A stretch of 64,000 nt of DNA from Chloroflexota bacterium (GCA_026708115.1 JAPOVL010000025.1:1-64000); one strand, 5' to 3'. Counted from the first letter of the stretch, positions 44,431 to 55,113 are shown. Numbers and translations are program-made. Notes: generated by a model not told the origin, from the sequence alone.

Positions 44431-44973
44431 ATGCCTGAAGTCTCGATAATCACACTGCCGCCGGCACGCTGGCGCGCAGCGCAGCGCCTGCGCCTGCAAG
44501 CCCTGCTCGCCGAGCCAAGCGCCTTCGCCTCGAGTTATGAAGACGAACTGGCTTTCCCGGATGACGTTTGGATCGCGCGCTTGACATCGGCGCAGGAGCG
44601 GGACGGGAATATGACCTACTTCGCGGAAGTCGATGGCGAGCTGGTCGGCATGGCGGGGGCGCACTGGTCGAACAGATCAGAGATGCGCCATGTGGCGGAA
44701 GTCTATGGCGTATACGTATCGTCAGAGATGCGCGGGCGCGGCATCGCTTCGCGGCTCATGCGCCGGCTGCTGGAGGAACTGCGGTCGCTGGATCAGTTCG
44801 AGAAAGTGAGCTTGACCCTCAACACCGAAGCGGGCGCGGCGCTAGGCCTCTATCAGGGGCTCGGCTTCAAGATTATCGGAACATCCCGGCGCGAGCTCAA
44901 AGTGGCTGGGCAATACCACGACCTGCATATTATGGCGTTGCAGCTGTTGCAGCGACAGAACTCGCCGTCCTAA
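44431..44973 (+). CDS. GNAT-family N-acetyltransferase
   Basis: 180 residues from the ATG at 44431, chosen by matching the start of its paralogue at 54575; an in-frame ATG lies at 44398. The acetyl-CoA loop is MRGRGIASRLMRRLLEEL, preceded by HVAEVYGVYVSSE and followed by ALGLYQGLGFKIIGTSRREL. The acceptor substrate is unknown. It is transcribed away from binding protein copy 2 and its stop overlaps the convergent exporter stop by 4 bp. Confidence 0.87.
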   Translation: MPEVSIITLPPARWRAAQRLRLQALLAEPSAFASSYEDELAFPDDVWIARLTSAQERDGNMTYFAEVDGELVGMAGAHWSNRSEMRHVAEVYGVYVSSEMRGRGIASRLMRRLLEELRSLDQFEKVSLTLNTEAGAALGLYQGLGFKIIGTSRRELKVAGQYHDLHIMALQLLQRQNSPS

Positions 44974-46712
44974 ACAGCGCCTTCCAGCTTTTGCGCTTCA
45001 TACAGGCGATAGAAGAGCCCGCGCCTGGCGACGAGTTCTTCAGGCGCTCCCAGTTCCGCAACGCGACCGTCGTCCAGAACGAGAATGCGATCGGCATTTA
45101 TCACGGTCGCCAAGCGATGCGCCACGACAACGGTCGTTCTGCCGCTTTTGGCGTGATCGACCGCTTCTTGAACTTTCGCCTCGGTCAAAGCGTCTAGCTC
45201 TGATGTCGCCTCATCCAGCAACAGGATAGCCGGCTGCTTCAAGATGGCGCGGCAGATGGCGACGCGTTGCCGCTCGCCGCCGGACAGCGCCAGGCCGCGC
45301 TCGCCGACGACGGTCTCATATTTCTCCGGCAAGGCTTCAATGAAGGCTTGAAGATTTGTACCCGCGGCGGCTTCCGCGACGGCCTCGTCTGCGATGGCGT
45401 CAGGATAGACCAGGTTCTCATATATGCTGCTGTTCCATAAGAAGATATCCTGCGGCGCCAGGCCGATCTGACCGCGCAGCGAGGCCAGGGACAATTCCTG
45501 AATGTCGATGTCATTGACCAGAATCCGGCCCGTCTGCGGCGCGTAAAAGCCCATCAGGAGATCCAGTATGGTCGTTTTCCCGCCGCCGCTACCGCCGACG
45601 ATCCCGAAAAACTCCCCGGGCCGGACGGAAAAGGAGACATCGCGCAGGGCGAAATCGCCTCGTCCGTAGTCAAAAGATACTGAGTCGAATTGGATCGACG
45701 GGCCTGCCGCTTGCGAAATGGTGAGTTCCCGGCCGCCTTGCCGCTCTTTTTCGTAGCCGAAGAATTTGTCGAGGCCGTCGATAGCAACTTTCATTTCGGT
45801 GCTTGTCACTTGCGCTTGCAACATGGCGCGCAGGGCAGTGTAAATATACGGCGTATACATCATGAAGGCGATGAGATCGCCGATGCTGAGACTCCCGTTG
45901 ATGATCTCGAAGGCGCCCACCCCAAATACCACGCCCATCAAGACGCGATCGACGATATGTGTGGGAAGAATCAGAATCACGTTGTGCAAGGTTATTGTTT
46001 TTGCCTGGATGTCCGAATGTTGTTGAATCCAGGAGTCGAAACGCGCTTTTTCATGCGACACGCCATCAAAGGCGCGGACGGTGCGGATGCCGGAAAACAC
46101 TTGCTGCAGGGTACTTGAGCCCGACTCCAGAATCCGCATGAACTCCTCTTGAAGGGTCCTGACATAGTTTTGCAGGCGCTTTGAGAACAGGTAGGTTATG
46201 GGGAAAGCCAGCAGCGTGATCAGGGTCAGCCGCCAATTGATGAGCGTCATCGCGACCAGCACGCCTGTGAACATCAATGCGTTTGACATCAATGGCAGGA
46301 GATCTTCACCGATATAGAGATCCCCCACCCGCCCGCAACCTCGCGTGATATGGTGGATGATATGCCCGGTGTCGGTCGATTCCAGGTCTCTGAGTTTTGC
46401 GTTTACCAGGTGGTTGAACAATTTCTGACGCAGCGCTTGTGAAACCGCCATACCGACGATTTCGCGCCGATAATCGTACAGGGCATTGAGCGCGGCCGAG
46501 ATCAAGGGAATCGTAATCAGGGCGACCAAGAGCAAAGCCGCCTCGCTCATGTCCCTGGCCGGGATGGTCACATCGACCAAGCGCTTAAAGAGCAGCGGCA
46601 AAGCAACACTGATGAGAATCGTCAAGATCAGGAAGAAAACCATCGACGCGATCACTGACACGCGCACACGAAGTTCGCCGACGATAATAGTTTTCGCGCT
46701 TTCCTGGGTCAT
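44970..46712 (-). CDS. ABC exporter, fused permease-ATPase (MsbA/LmrA type)
   Basis: 580 residues: six membrane helices in residues about 15-310, then the ATPase with Walker A GGSGGGKTT, signature LSGGERQRVAI, Walker B ILLLDEATSELD and the H-loop VAHRLATV. A half-transporter of this type works as a dimer, exporting lipids, peptides or drugs. AAGGAG lies before the ATG. No partner half-gene is adjacent, so a homodimer is likely. Substrate unknown. Confidence 0.9.
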   Translation of the reverse strand: MTQESAKTIIVGELRVRVSVIASMVFFLILTILISVALPLLFKRLVDVTIPARDMSEAALLLVALITIPLISAALNALYDYRREIVGMAVSQALRQKLFNHLVNAKLRDLESTDTGHIIHHITRGCGRVGDLYIGEDLLPLMSNALMFTGVLVAMTLINWRLTLITLLAFPITYLFSKRLQNYVRTLQEEFMRILESGSSTLQQVFSGIRTVRAFDGVSHEKARFDSWIQQHSDIQAKTITLHNVILILPTHIVDRVLMGVVFGVGAFEIINGSLSIGDLIAFMMYTPYIYTALRAMLQAQVTSTEMKVAIDGLDKFFGYEKERQGGRELTISQAAGPSIQFDSVSFDYGRGDFALRDVSFSVRPGEFFGIVGGSGGGKTTILDLLMGFYAPQTGRILVNDIDIQELSLASLRGQIGLAPQDIFLWNSSIYENLVYPDAIADEAVAEAAAGTNLQAFIEALPEKYETVVGERGLALSGGERQRVAICRAILKQPAILLLDEATSELDALTEAKVQEAVDHAKSGRTTVVVAHRLATVINADRILVLDDGRVAELGAPEELVARRGLFYRLYEAQKLEGAV

Positions 46713-46848
46713 ATCACTCCTTATGTGAGACTAAGAAGCCAAGCCTGACGTGAACAGGGCATTGGCAGCAATACCAAAGTGGAGACGCCGCAGGCGCTCC
46801 CGCAAATGGGAAATCACTTAGATGATGCTAGGGGTCATCAAAACCATG

Positions 46849-47736
46849 TTACTGCTTGACCGAGCCGATGGTCAAGTTATCGAGGATTTGATTGCGGCCG
46901 GCCACGAAGATCAGCACGATCGGCAGCGTGGCGATGAAAGCGCCGCCCAGGATCATGCCGTACTCGACTTTGTACAAGCCCTTGAGCGTGGCCAGGCCGA
47001 CCGGATAGGTGAATTTCTCCGGCGTGCGCAAGACGATCAGAGGCCATAGATAATCGTTCCAGGCGGTCAGGAAGACGAGCACGCAGAGGATCGACAGCGC
47101 GCCGCGCGAGAGCGGTATGCCGATGCGCCAGAAGAGCCCCCATTCGCTGGCGCCATCAATGCGCCCGGCATCGAGCAACTCCCCCGGGATCGACACCATC
47201 GCCTGCCGCATGAAAAAGGCGCCGAACGCGCTGACCGAACTGGGCAGGATGACGCCGAGATAGCTGTCGAGCAAACCGAGGCGCACGATCATCTGAAATA
47301 GCGGCACCAATGTCACCTGGAAGGGGATAGCGAAGGTGAAAAGCAGGAAGATGGTCAAGAAAGTCTTGCCGCGGAATTCGTATTTGGCGAAGCCCCAGCC
47401 GACCATGGAGGCGAAGAGCAGCGTCAAGGCGCTCTGGCTGACGGCGATGATGACGCTGTTGCCCATCTGTTGCAAATAGGGAATCTCTTCGCCGCCGAGC
47501 AGCCTTTCGTAATTGTTGAGCGTTGGCTCGGGCGCCAGCAGGTTGACGGGCCAGGTAAAGAGTTGGCCGTTGGTTTTGAACGAGCCTGTGATCATATACA
47601 GGAAGGGGATGCCAACCAGAAGTGCGAAGAAGAACAGGATGGCGTAGATGACCGTCGCTTCAACGAGCTTCAAGTAGAGCGATTTGCGCTCGGCGGGATC
47701 TGTCGGGCGCGAAATAGCCAGTCTCATGGCTGTCAA
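46849..47736 (-). CDS. Carbohydrate ABC importer permease (MalG type), second importer
   Basis: 295 residues, six membrane helices. The ATPase-contact loop reads [20 protein letters not shown]. It overlaps the upstream permease gene by 4 bp (ATGA). With 47733-48620 and 48705-49970 it forms a complete binding protein/permease set lacking its own ATPase. Confidence 0.88.
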   Translation of the reverse strand: MTAMRLAISRPTDPAERKSLYLKLVEATVIYAILFFFALLVGIPFLYMITGSFKTNGQLFTWPVNLLAPEPTLNNYERLLGGEEIPYLQQMGNSVIIAVSQSALTLLFASMVGWGFAKYEFRGKTFLTIFLLFTFAIPFQVTLVPLFQMIVRLGLLDSYLGVILPSSVSAFGAFFMRQAMVSIPGELLDAGRIDGASEWGLFWRIGIPLSRGALSILCVLVFLTAWNDYLWPLIVLRTPEKFTYPVGLATLKGLYKVEYGMILGGAFIATLPIVLIFVAGRNQILDNLTIGSVKQ

Positions 47737-48620
47737 TCCTCGCGGAAAGCGCGGATCAGGATCAACTGAATCACGCTCAGTACCAGAATAATGACCGCCA
47801 GCGAATAACCAATCGCCGAGGCGTAGCCCATCTTCAGCTCGCGAAAGCCGCGGGTATAGAGATACATGGTCATCGTCATGCCGGAATTATTGGGTCCGCC
47901 CTCCAAACCCACCAAGATCGCTGGTTCAGCGAAGAGATTGTAGGAGCCAATGATAGCGATGGTCAGCACGAAAGCGAGGATCGGGCGCAGCAGCGGCAGG
48001 GTGACATGCCAGAAGACCTGGGGGCGGGTGGCGCCATCGACGCGCGCTGCCTCTTTGAGTTCGGGCGGGATATTCTGCAAGCCGACCATGAAATAGATGG
48101 CGTTGATGCCGGTCCACTTCCAGGCGCCCAGCAGGATGACCGCCGGCATGATCCAGCGCGCCTCGCGTAGCCAGCGCACATTGTCTATGCCCAGCGGCGC
48201 CAGCAGCAGATTGTTGATCAAGCCGTACTGCTCTTCAAATACCAGCCCGAAGATGATGCCGACGACCACGCCGGCGGTGATGTTGGGCGTGAAGTAGAGA
48301 AAGCGGAAGAATTCGCGAAAGCGCAGTTTGGGGCTATGCAGAATCAGCGCCAGCAGCAGCGCCAGCGGCACGATAATAAGGATGCTGCCCAAGGCGTAAT
48401 AGGTCGTATTGGTGAGCGCTTTGATGAAGAGGGCGTCCTTGGTGACCAGACGGACATAATTATCAAAGCCGATGAAGCGGGGCGGGTTGGTGAGGCCGAC
48501 CTGCCGGTAAAAGCTCAGTTGCAGCGATTGGATCACCGGGTATAGGAAGAAGATGGCGTAGCCGATGAAGAAGGGGCTGATGAAGAGATAAGGCGCGATT
48601 TTACGGCCGCGTCCAAACAT
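47733..48620 (-). CDS. Carbohydrate ABC importer permease (MalF type), second importer
   Basis: 295 residues. First helix [21 protein letters not shown] loop [20 protein letters not shown]. It is coupled to the MalG-type gene by a 4-bp overlap and lies 84 bp after the binding-protein gene. Confidence 0.88.
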   Translation of the reverse strand: MFGRGRKIAPYLFISPFFIGYAIFFLYPVIQSLQLSFYRQVGLTNPPRFIGFDNYVRLVTKDALFIKALTNTTYYALGSILIIVPLALLLALILHSPKLRFREFFRFLYFTPNITAGVVVGIIFGLVFEEQYGLINNLLLAPLGIDNVRWLREARWIMPAVILLGAWKWTGINAIYFMVGLQNIPPELKEAARVDGATRPQVFWHVTLPLLRPILAFVLTIAIIGSYNLFAEPAILVGLEGGPNNSGMTMTMYLYTRGFRELKMGYASAIGYSLAVIILVLSVIQLILIRAFRED

Positions 48621-48704
48621 GGTCGGTACTCAGGATGCCTCGAAGGAGCGAGATTAAGCGGTGGCGAGCTTCTGCCCGCCACCACTCCACTAGGTTGATT
48701 TGTC

Positions 48705-49970
48705 CTAGCTTTCGAATTCCATCTCGTCGCGGATGGTATCGGCGATTTCGGTGAAGACCTCTTCCGGACTGCGATTGCCGTCAATGACATCCTGCCAGGC
48801 GGCGCTGCGCAGGCTATTCAGCTGGGAGCGGAAGGGGCTCTGCCATTGCGGCGGCGCCTCGGGGCCGACATCGGCGAAGACCGCGCCCAGGTCCTGGCCC
48901 GAGAAGTATTCGTCATCGGCATGCAGACGCTCGTTGACCATGGCCGGGATGTATGGGGGCCAGAGGTTGGTCAATTCAAAGCGGCGCACATTGCCCTCAA
49001 TTGAAAGCATGGCGAATTCGAGGAAGTTGAGCGCTTCTTCGACATTTTCGCTGGTCTTGACCACCATGGCGCCAGTACCGCCCCAGACACTGGTGCGGCG
49101 TCCGCCTTCTTCAAAGGCCGGCAGGGGCGCGGCCTTCCACTTGCCCGATAGTTCCGGCGCATTGTCCTTGAAGAAACCAGCGTACCAGTCCGCGCCGACC
49201 ATGGAGATGAGCGTGCCGTCCTTGAAAGCGGCCCAGAGCGCGTCGCCTGTGGGCGGATCGCCGGCGACGCCTTCATCTTTCAGAGCCAGCAACCAGTCCA
49301 TCAGCGCGATTGATTCTGGGGAGTCAATCGTCACGTCGCCCTCGGCGTTGAAGTAATCGTGCCCTTGCTGACGCAGCAGCAGTTCGTGCAAGCCACCGTG
49401 AATGTGCAAGGGTATGACATCGGGATTTTCGGCCACGATGGCGCGAGCGGCCTCCACGAAGTCATCCCAGGTGGCGAAGGTCTGCGGATCAAAACCGGCG
49501 CCTTCCCAGACATCGGCGCGATAGTAGAGCACGACCGGCGTCAAAGCGTGCTCGATGCCGTAAACCGAGCCCATCGACGTGTAGAGCGCCTGCCGCGCGG
49601 CCACCAGATTCTCGGTGTGCCCGCCTTCATCAAGCAGCGCGTTCAATTCGACGAAGCCCGGATCGCCGCCGCCCCGCAAGAAACTGCCGAAGCGTCCCTG
49701 CTCAACATCGGCGATATCCGGCGCGCCCACGCCGCCCGACTGAATCGAAATCAGCAGTCTGTCGTGCAAATCGCCATAAGCGATCTCCACCACGTTGAGC
49801 GAGAAGTCGGGATTGACTTCTTCGGCGTAGCGTTCCGCTTGTTCGCGGAACCAACGCGCGTGCGTATTCACGAAGGCCCAGAGCTCCAGCTCTTGCGCTG
49901 CAACCGGCGCAACAGCGCTGAAGAGCACAAGCCCTGCGCACAGAATCATCAAAACTCTTAGCTTGATCAT
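48705..49970 (-). CDS. Sugar ABC transporter substrate-binding protein, second importer
   Basis: 421 residues from the ATG at 49970, with GGAG seven bases upstream. A Sec signal peptide ([20 protein letters not shown], ending AAQ) is visible, without a lipobox Cys. The mature protein has [20 protein letters not shown] and [19 protein letters not shown], typical of family-1 binding proteins. It is the first gene of the operon 46849-49970. Confidence 0.9.
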   Translation of the reverse strand: MIKLRVLMILCAGLVLFSAVAPVAAQELELWAFVNTHARWFREQAERYAEEVNPDFSLNVVEIAYGDLHDRLLISIQSGGVGAPDIADVEQGRFGSFLRGGGDPGFVELNALLDEGGHTENLVAARQALYTSMGSVYGIEHALTPVVLYYRADVWEGAGFDPQTFATWDDFVEAARAIVAENPDVIPLHIHGGLHELLLRQQGHDYFNAEGDVTIDSPESIALMDWLLALKDEGVAGDPPTGDALWAAFKDGTLISMVGADWYAGFFKDNAPELSGKWKAAPLPAFEEGGRRTSVWGGTGAMVVKTSENVEEALNFLEFAMLSIEGNVRRFELTNLWPPYIPAMVNERLHADDEYFSGQDLGAVFADVGPEAPPQWQSPFRSQLNSLRSAAWQDVIDGNRSPEEVFTEIADTIRDEMEFES

Positions 49971-50052
49971 TGCAATCTCCTTCATATCAGTTAAACAAGC
50001 AATTCATTCGAACGAAAAGCCAAATCGTCGCCGACCTGGCATGGTTTGGTAG

Positions 50053-50081
50053 ATTGTAGCCAAGAATCCGGACCAAGCCAA
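50053..50081 (-). promoter_or_regulatory. Sigma70-type promoter of the second importer operon
   Basis: On the minus strand TTGGCT (50081-50076), a 17-base spacer and TACAAT (50058-50053). The predicted leader is about 76 bases. Confidence 0.5.
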
Positions 50082-50143
50082 TTCCTCTGTTCCGCTGGAG
50101 TGGCGATCGCTGCAAGTAAACCGCGCTAGAGCCAGGGTCGTGT

Positions 50144-50902
50144 TCAAGCGCCGACGATGGAAGGTTGATAGCGCTTGGCGCCCATCAATTGGCGCAGCAT
50201 GTCTGAGGGGTTCTCCATTCTGTCAAGTTGGGCGAGCATGTTTTCCATCTGCAGGAAGAAGGGTCGCGTGTACATACCCAGCAAAGCGCTGCGCGCCTTA
50301 TCACTTCGGTTTGGACGCGCCGAGTGCCATAAAGCGCCGTGAAAAACCAGGGCGCTGCCGCGCAGGCCGGTCAAGATCTCCGCCTCGGCGGGCCAGTGCG
50401 TCTTCCATTCAACCGGCGGCATGTGACCTTTCATATGGCTGTTGGGCACAAAGCCGGTGCCGCCGTTCTCCTCGCTGAAGTCGTCCAGCATCAGAATCGT
50501 TTGCCCGCAGACTTTGTCCAGCGGCCAGGGCTGGTTGATCCACCAGTAGGGATAATCGGCGTGCCAATGGTAATCGTTGTAGCCCGGATAGGAGGTATTC
50601 GCCGACCAGGTTGAGCAGACGATATCGTCGTCATCCAGGAAACTTTGCCAGATCTTTACCATCAGCGGAAGCTCCAGCAACTCGGCAAATATCGGATCTT
50701 TGTACGCGATACCGCCAACGCGCTGCGTTTTGGCTGCGCGCCTCTCGTCAGTTATTTCCTCCGCCAGCAGCCGCTCGAGAGCGGCGCGCGCCTCGTCCGC
50801 CTTTTCTGGCGCGATCACAGACGGCACAATACAGTAGCCGCAGGCTTGGATCTCGGCGACAATACGGCTCACATCGTGCTGTTTATCTGGCGAATCAACC
50901 AT
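50144..50902 (-). CDS. Phytanoyl-CoA dioxygenase (PhyH)-family Fe(II)/2-oxoglutarate oxygenase
   Basis: 252 residues from the ATG at 50902, with AGGAGG seven bases upstream. The iron-binding HxD is in YHWHADYPYWW, the distal His and the 2-oxoglutarate Arg are in HGALWHSARPNRSDKAR. Between them is TILMLDDFSEENGGTGFVPNSH, typical of the family. It lies between two importer operons on the same strand and may act on the imported compound. Confidence 0.87.
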   Translation of the reverse strand: MVDSPDKQHDVSRIVAEIQACGYCIVPSVIAPEKADEARAALERLLAEEITDERRAAKTQRVGGIAYKDPIFAELLELPLMVKIWQSFLDDDDIVCSTWSANTSYPGYNDYHWHADYPYWWINQPWPLDKVCGQTILMLDDFSEENGGTGFVPNSHMKGHMPPVEWKTHWPAEAEILTGLRGSALVFHGALWHSARPNRSDKARSALLGMYTRPFFLQMENMLAQLDRMENPSDMLRQLMGAKRYQPSIVGA

Positions 50903-50992
50903 CGCTCGTCCTCCTCGCGTTCGCATCCGCAAAGGGCTATCAACAGATTGTATCGCAAAGGCGGGAGTCGCGGCGAAGAAACTGCAGCGCAG

Positions 50993-51835
50993 CTAAGCCT
51001 TGATCGAACCGCTGGTCAAGCCACTGATGAACTGGCGCATCGCCACAGCGAAAACGCAGAGCAGGGGAACCGAAGAGATGACATAACCGGCGAAGAGCGT
51101 GCCCCAGTCCGTCTCGAAGTCGGAGGAGAATTGCATTAGCCCCATCGCCAGCGGCATTTTGTCCTTGTCGGTGATCGTGACCAGGGGCCAGATTAGGTCA
51201 TTCCAACTGGCGATTAGCGTGGTCATCGCCACGGTGGCGATCATGGGCCGGGCGAGCGGCACAGACACATAGAAGAAGACCTGCCACTCGGCCGCGCCGT
51301 CCACATAGGCGGCGTCGAAGAGCTCTTGCGGCAGCGACTCGAAATAACTGCGCATCAGCCAGGTCGACAGCACCAGACCGCCACTGACCCAAACCGATAT
51401 CAGCGCGAAGGGCGTATTGACCAGGCCAAGATCGCGCACGAGCACGAAGCGCGGCGCCAGTGTCAGCACGCCCGGCACCATGATCAGCATGATGAAAGCA
51501 AGAAAGAGAACCGTCTTGAAGGGGAAGCTAAAGCGGGCGAAGACATAACCCGCTACCGATGCGATGATGGCGATGAGGCAGATGGTGGAACCGGAATAAA
51601 TGACGCTGTTGACGATATAGCGCCAGATGATCCTGAATGCGGATGAATAGTTGCCGAACTGGAAAGGCAGCTCCGGCAGCCAGAAATTATGGTAGAACTG
51701 CGTGTTGCTCTTCAGCGAGGTGATGACGACCAGCACCAGCGGAAAAAACGTCACGATGCCAAAGGCGATCAGCACCAGTTGGAAGGGGAGATCGCGATTG
51801 GCGATGCGGAGGACTTTGCGATTACGCATAGCCAT
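50993..51835 (-). CDS. Carbohydrate ABC importer permease (MalG type), third importer
   Basis: 280 residues, six membrane helices. The loop DAAYVDGAAEWQVFFYVSVP takes the EAA position. It ends the third importer operon and starts 10 bp after the MalF-type gene. Confidence 0.88.
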   Translation of the reverse strand: MAMRNRKVLRIANRDLPFQLVLIAFGIVTFFPLVLVVITSLKSNTQFYHNFWLPELPFQFGNYSSAFRIIWRYIVNSVIYSGSTICLIAIIASVAGYVFARFSFPFKTVLFLAFIMLIMVPGVLTLAPRFVLVRDLGLVNTPFALISVWVSGGLVLSTWLMRSYFESLPQELFDAAYVDGAAEWQVFFYVSVPLARPMIATVAMTTLIASWNDLIWPLVTITDKDKMPLAMGLMQFSSDFETDWGTLFAGYVISSVPLLCVFAVAMRQFISGLTSGSIKA

Positions 51836-51845
51836 TTCTTCCTCG

Positions 51846-52754
51846 CTACTGAGCAGTCGCGCCTGCGGAAACGCGCAGATTGATGATGGTCAAGGCGAGC
51901 ATGGCGACGAAGAGCACGACCCCAATGGCGGAGGCGTAGCCGAATTCCAAAAAGTGGAAGGCCGATTGGTAGAGCTGCAGCGCCGGCACCATGCTGCTAT
52001 AGCCCGGCCCGCCATCGGTCATCACCAGGAAGAGATCAAAGCGCTGTGTCATGAAGAGCATGGTCAGGATCATCGCCAAGGTGATCTGCCGCCGCGTCAT
52101 GGGAATGTCGATATAAAAGAGGCGACGCCAGAATCCCGCGCCATCAATGGCCGCGCTCTCGTGCACTTCCTGCGGGATCGTCTGCAAGCCGCCCAGGATG
52201 ATGAGGAATTGCAGGGTCGGCAGCCAGGGAAAGCGCACAAAGGCCAGCGCCCACATCACGGTGTTGGGGTCGCCCAACCAGGCATGGGTGTATTGCTCCA
52301 AGCCGATCAACTCCAAGCCTTCGTTGAGCAGGCCGACCTGCGGGTTGTAGATGAAGCGCCAAATCAAATAGTTGAGGATGGTCGGCACGACCATGGGGAA
52401 GACGAAGATGATCTTCCACCAATAGGACCAGCGCGCGCTGCGCAAATTGACGATCATCTCGGCGGCGAAGAAAGGCAGCACCGTCTGCATGATGACGCGG
52501 AAGAAGACAAAGCCGAGCAGATTGGTGATGGCGACGCGGAAGGTGCGGTCGCTCAACATCCGCTCGTAATGCTCCAGCCCGACATAGAAATGGACCTTGC
52601 CGCCATTCCAGATGTAGAGCGAGTTGTAGAGCGCGCTGAAGGCGGGCAGCCACTCAAAGATCAGCAGCATCGCCACCGGGACCAGCAGCGCCAGGTAAAG
52701 CCATTTCGCCCGCCACACGCGCAGCGGCAGCGGGCTTTGGCTTTCACGTTTCAT
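51846..52754 (-). CDS. Carbohydrate ABC importer permease (MalF type), third importer
   Basis: 302 residues from the ATG at 52754; an upstream in-frame ATG at 52793 adds 13 residues. First helix LYLALLVPVAMLLIFEWLP; EAA-type loop ESAAIDGAGFWRRLFYIDIP. It pairs with 50993-51835. An R3 hairpin lies in the 184-bp gap to the binding-protein gene. Confidence 0.85.
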   Translation of the reverse strand: MKRESQSPLPLRVWRAKWLYLALLVPVAMLLIFEWLPAFSALYNSLYIWNGGKVHFYVGLEHYERMLSDRTFRVAITNLLGFVFFRVIMQTVLPFFAAEMIVNLRSARWSYWWKIIFVFPMVVPTILNYLIWRFIYNPQVGLLNEGLELIGLEQYTHAWLGDPNTVMWALAFVRFPWLPTLQFLIILGGLQTIPQEVHESAAIDGAGFWRRLFYIDIPMTRRQITLAMILTMLFMTQRFDLFLVMTDGGPGYSSMVPALQLYQSAFHFLEFGYASAIGVVLFVAMLALTIINLRVSAGATAQ

Positions 52755-52826
52755 TTTGGCGCCCGAAGGGCTTGTGGCAAAACGTCTCAGCATGACATCG
52801 CAATGTCGCGTAAGGTGTTCATCAAC

Positions 52827-52847
52827 GGGCGACTCACAGAGTCGCCC
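52827..52847. repeat. R3 hairpin, second copy
   Basis: GGGCGACTC-ACA-GAGTCGCCC followed by CCTACAA, the same as 7696-7716. It could slow transcription between binding-protein and permease genes. Confidence 0.65.
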
Positions 52848-52938
52848 CTACAAATTCGATCCATGGGACTGCATGTACGGGGCAGCCGCGCTGGCTGACC
52901 CGTTTCCGTGCAGTCTTTTGTCCCGCGATAGTCCAGAC

Positions 52939-54402
52939 TTATTCCATCTGGAAGTCGCAGGACCATTCGTTCTCGGCGATGACGACGCGCGCTTCCCGCG
53001 TCATCAGGCGGTCCTCTTCGGCGATCAGCGTTTCCAGATCAATCTGGTCGGTGAAGTATTCTTGCATCAGGCGGCGGTGATCCTCACCGTAGCGGCGGCT
53101 GAGGCGGGGATCGGGATCCTTGAGCGCGCGGATCGGCAGTTCCAGGAAAGCCACCGTCGGCTTCAATGCATCGGGCACATCCAGGCCGAATTGCGTCGGG
53201 ATGCTGCGCGGCGAGTCGGTGACGACGCGGCCCCATTGCGGCTGGGCGGTCATGAACATCAGGAAGTCGACAACCTGCTCTTCGATGCCTTCGCGGCGGG
53301 CGCGGTCGGTCACGGTGAAGCCGGCGGTGAAGCCGCCGACCAGATAGGCGCTCTCGTTGTTTGCCGCATGCGGACTGGTGGTTTCGGTGACCGGCGGGAA
53401 GTAACTAATGCCCCAGTTGAAATCGGCGTCGCGGGTCACGTTCAGTGTTTGGCTGGCTGCGTTGCCGAGCAAGAAGGGCACTTCACCGGTGATGAAGAGG
53501 CGATAAGCTTCGTCCCAGGTCATCGTGGCGTAGCCTTCCACCCACATGGGCTCGAAATCGGCCAGCAGCCCCAGCCAATCGACGAAGGCGTCGTCGTTGG
53601 CGCTGATCAAGCCGTTTTGGATGGCGCAGGCGAACTCGCGCTGGTTCAGCGCGTGCCAACTGGCGCCCGGTTCCCACCAGCTCTCGATATGATCGATGTA
53701 CATGCTGGTCAAGCTGGTGCCATCAAACCAGTTATAGGTGTAGGGCGAGGCAGTCGACATGCTCATCGCCAGTGGCTCATAGCCGGCCTCCGCCAGCGTG
53801 CCCATCTCGTCGATCATGGTCTCCCAATCCGCCCAGAGCGAATAGTCGATATCAAAGTCGGTATCGATGCCGGCCGCTTCCAGTATGTCGATGTTGTAAT
53901 AGAAGCCCACCGCAACCGCGTTGACCGTCACGACATATTGATTGCCGCTGCCGGTATGGTAGGTGGCGTTCCAAACGACATCTGGGATACTGTCGGCCCA
54001 GCGTTCGTGGCCCGGCGTGCCTTCGGGGATGTAGGGGTTTGGCGCATTTATGTGATCATTGAGCGGCACGTACCAGTCGTTGCCCTGCTCCTGCCAGACG
54101 CGGATGTAATTGTTGACGATGATATGCGGCTCATTCTGGCCGTTGAAGACGGTGCTGCGCCACTGATCGCCAGAGATGTTAGACGGCACATCCACCAACT
54201 CGATATTGACGCCCGGGTTGGCCGCTTCGTACTCGGCGACGAGGGCATTCATCATCTGGGGCGGATTGGGGTTATTCTCCGTCGGTTCATCGGGATAGTA
54301 GGCGCCGACGGTGGCGAAGATGGTAATTTCGTCTTGGACCATGCCGGCAAAGGAGCCGACTACAAGCAGTAGAACCGATAAGGCTAAAAGTCGCTTAAAC
54401 AT
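52939..54402 (-). CDS. Sugar ABC transporter substrate-binding protein, third importer
   Basis: 487 residues from the ATG at 54402, about seven bases after AAAGGA. A Sec signal peptide reads MFKRLLALSVLLLVVGSFAG with cleavage soon after. The mature part (NPPQMMNALVAEYEAANPGV, NIELVDVPSNISGDQWRS) follows the family-1 pattern but is longer than the other two. It is divergent from the GNAT gene at 54575, with 172 bp between starts. Confidence 0.87.
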   Translation of the reverse strand: MFKRLLALSVLLLVVGSFAGMVQDEITIFATVGAYYPDEPTENNPNPPQMMNALVAEYEAANPGVNIELVDVPSNISGDQWRSTVFNGQNEPHIIVNNYIRVWQEQGNDWYVPLNDHINAPNPYIPEGTPGHERWADSIPDVVWNATYHTGSGNQYVVTVNAVAVGFYYNIDILEAAGIDTDFDIDYSLWADWETMIDEMGTLAEAGYEPLAMSMSTASPYTYNWFDGTSLTSMYIDHIESWWEPGASWHALNQREFACAIQNGLISANDDAFVDWLGLLADFEPMWVEGYATMTWDEAYRLFITGEVPFLLGNAASQTLNVTRDADFNWGISYFPPVTETTSPHAANNESAYLVGGFTAGFTVTDRARREGIEEQVVDFLMFMTAQPQWGRVVTDSPRSIPTQFGLDVPDALKPTVAFLELPIRALKDPDPRLSRRYGEDHRRLMQEYFTDQIDLETLIAEEDRLMTREARVVIAENEWSCDFQME

Positions 54403-54574
54403 GAACATTTCCTTTCCTGTGTTTATCAATATGATGTAAAACTGCAGAATGGAGTCGCGGCGGATAATAACATGTCTTGCGCCGAAGAACAAACAATAAT
54501 CATTGGAAGGGAATACAACGCCATAGCGATCTAGGATTTGCGTTATGGTGGATGTTGCCGGAGGCCGACTCGCT

Positions 54575-55096
54575 ATGGCAGAAACATCGATCATCGTCTT
54601 GCGTCCCTCGCGCTGGCGAGAAGCGAAGTCGCTGCGTCTGCAAGCGCTTCAAGACGACCCGCTTGCTTTTGGCACAAGTTATGAAGAAGCGCTCGACTAT
54701 GCTGACGAGGTATGGACGACGCGGGCGAAAGCGGCATTCGAGCGCGAGGGCGCGATTGCGCTATACGCCGAAGTCGCTGGGAAGCTGGTTGGCATGGCCG
54801 GCGCCGGGTGGTCGGACCGGCGCAAGACGCGGCATGTGGCGGAAGTTTACGCTGTTTACGTTGACCCAAATCATCGGGGCAAGGGCATCGGCGCCGCGCT
54901 CATGCGCAGGCTGCTGGACGAATTAAAAGCGCTGCCGCAAATCGAAAAGGTCAAGCTCAGCGTCACCAGATCCAACGAGGCGGCGGTCGCGCTATACCGG
55001 CGACTGGGATTCGAAACCGTCGGCCGCGCCAGGCGCGCGCTGCAAGTCGACGGACGCTACTACGACCTGCATTTCATGGAATTGTGGCTGCGATAG
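54575..55096 (+). CDS. GNAT-family N-acetyltransferase, paralogue of 44431-44973
   Basis: 173 residues. The acetyl-CoA loop HRGKGIGAALMRRLLDEL and the flanking HVAEVYAVYVDP and ALYRRLGFETVGRARRAL match the first GNAT closely, as does the start (SIIVLRPSRWREAKSLRLQA). GGAGG lies ten bases upstream. Like its paralogue it points away from a sugar binding-protein gene. Confidence 0.87.
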   Translation: MAETSIIVLRPSRWREAKSLRLQALQDDPLAFGTSYEEALDYADEVWTTRAKAAFEREGAIALYAEVAGKLVGMAGAGWSDRRKTRHVAEVYAVYVDPNHRGKGIGAALMRRLLDELKALPQIEKVKLSVTRSNEAAVALYRRLGFETVGRARRALQVDGRYYDLHFMELWLR

Positions 55097-55113
55097 CTGT
55101 TTATGCCCCCTGA

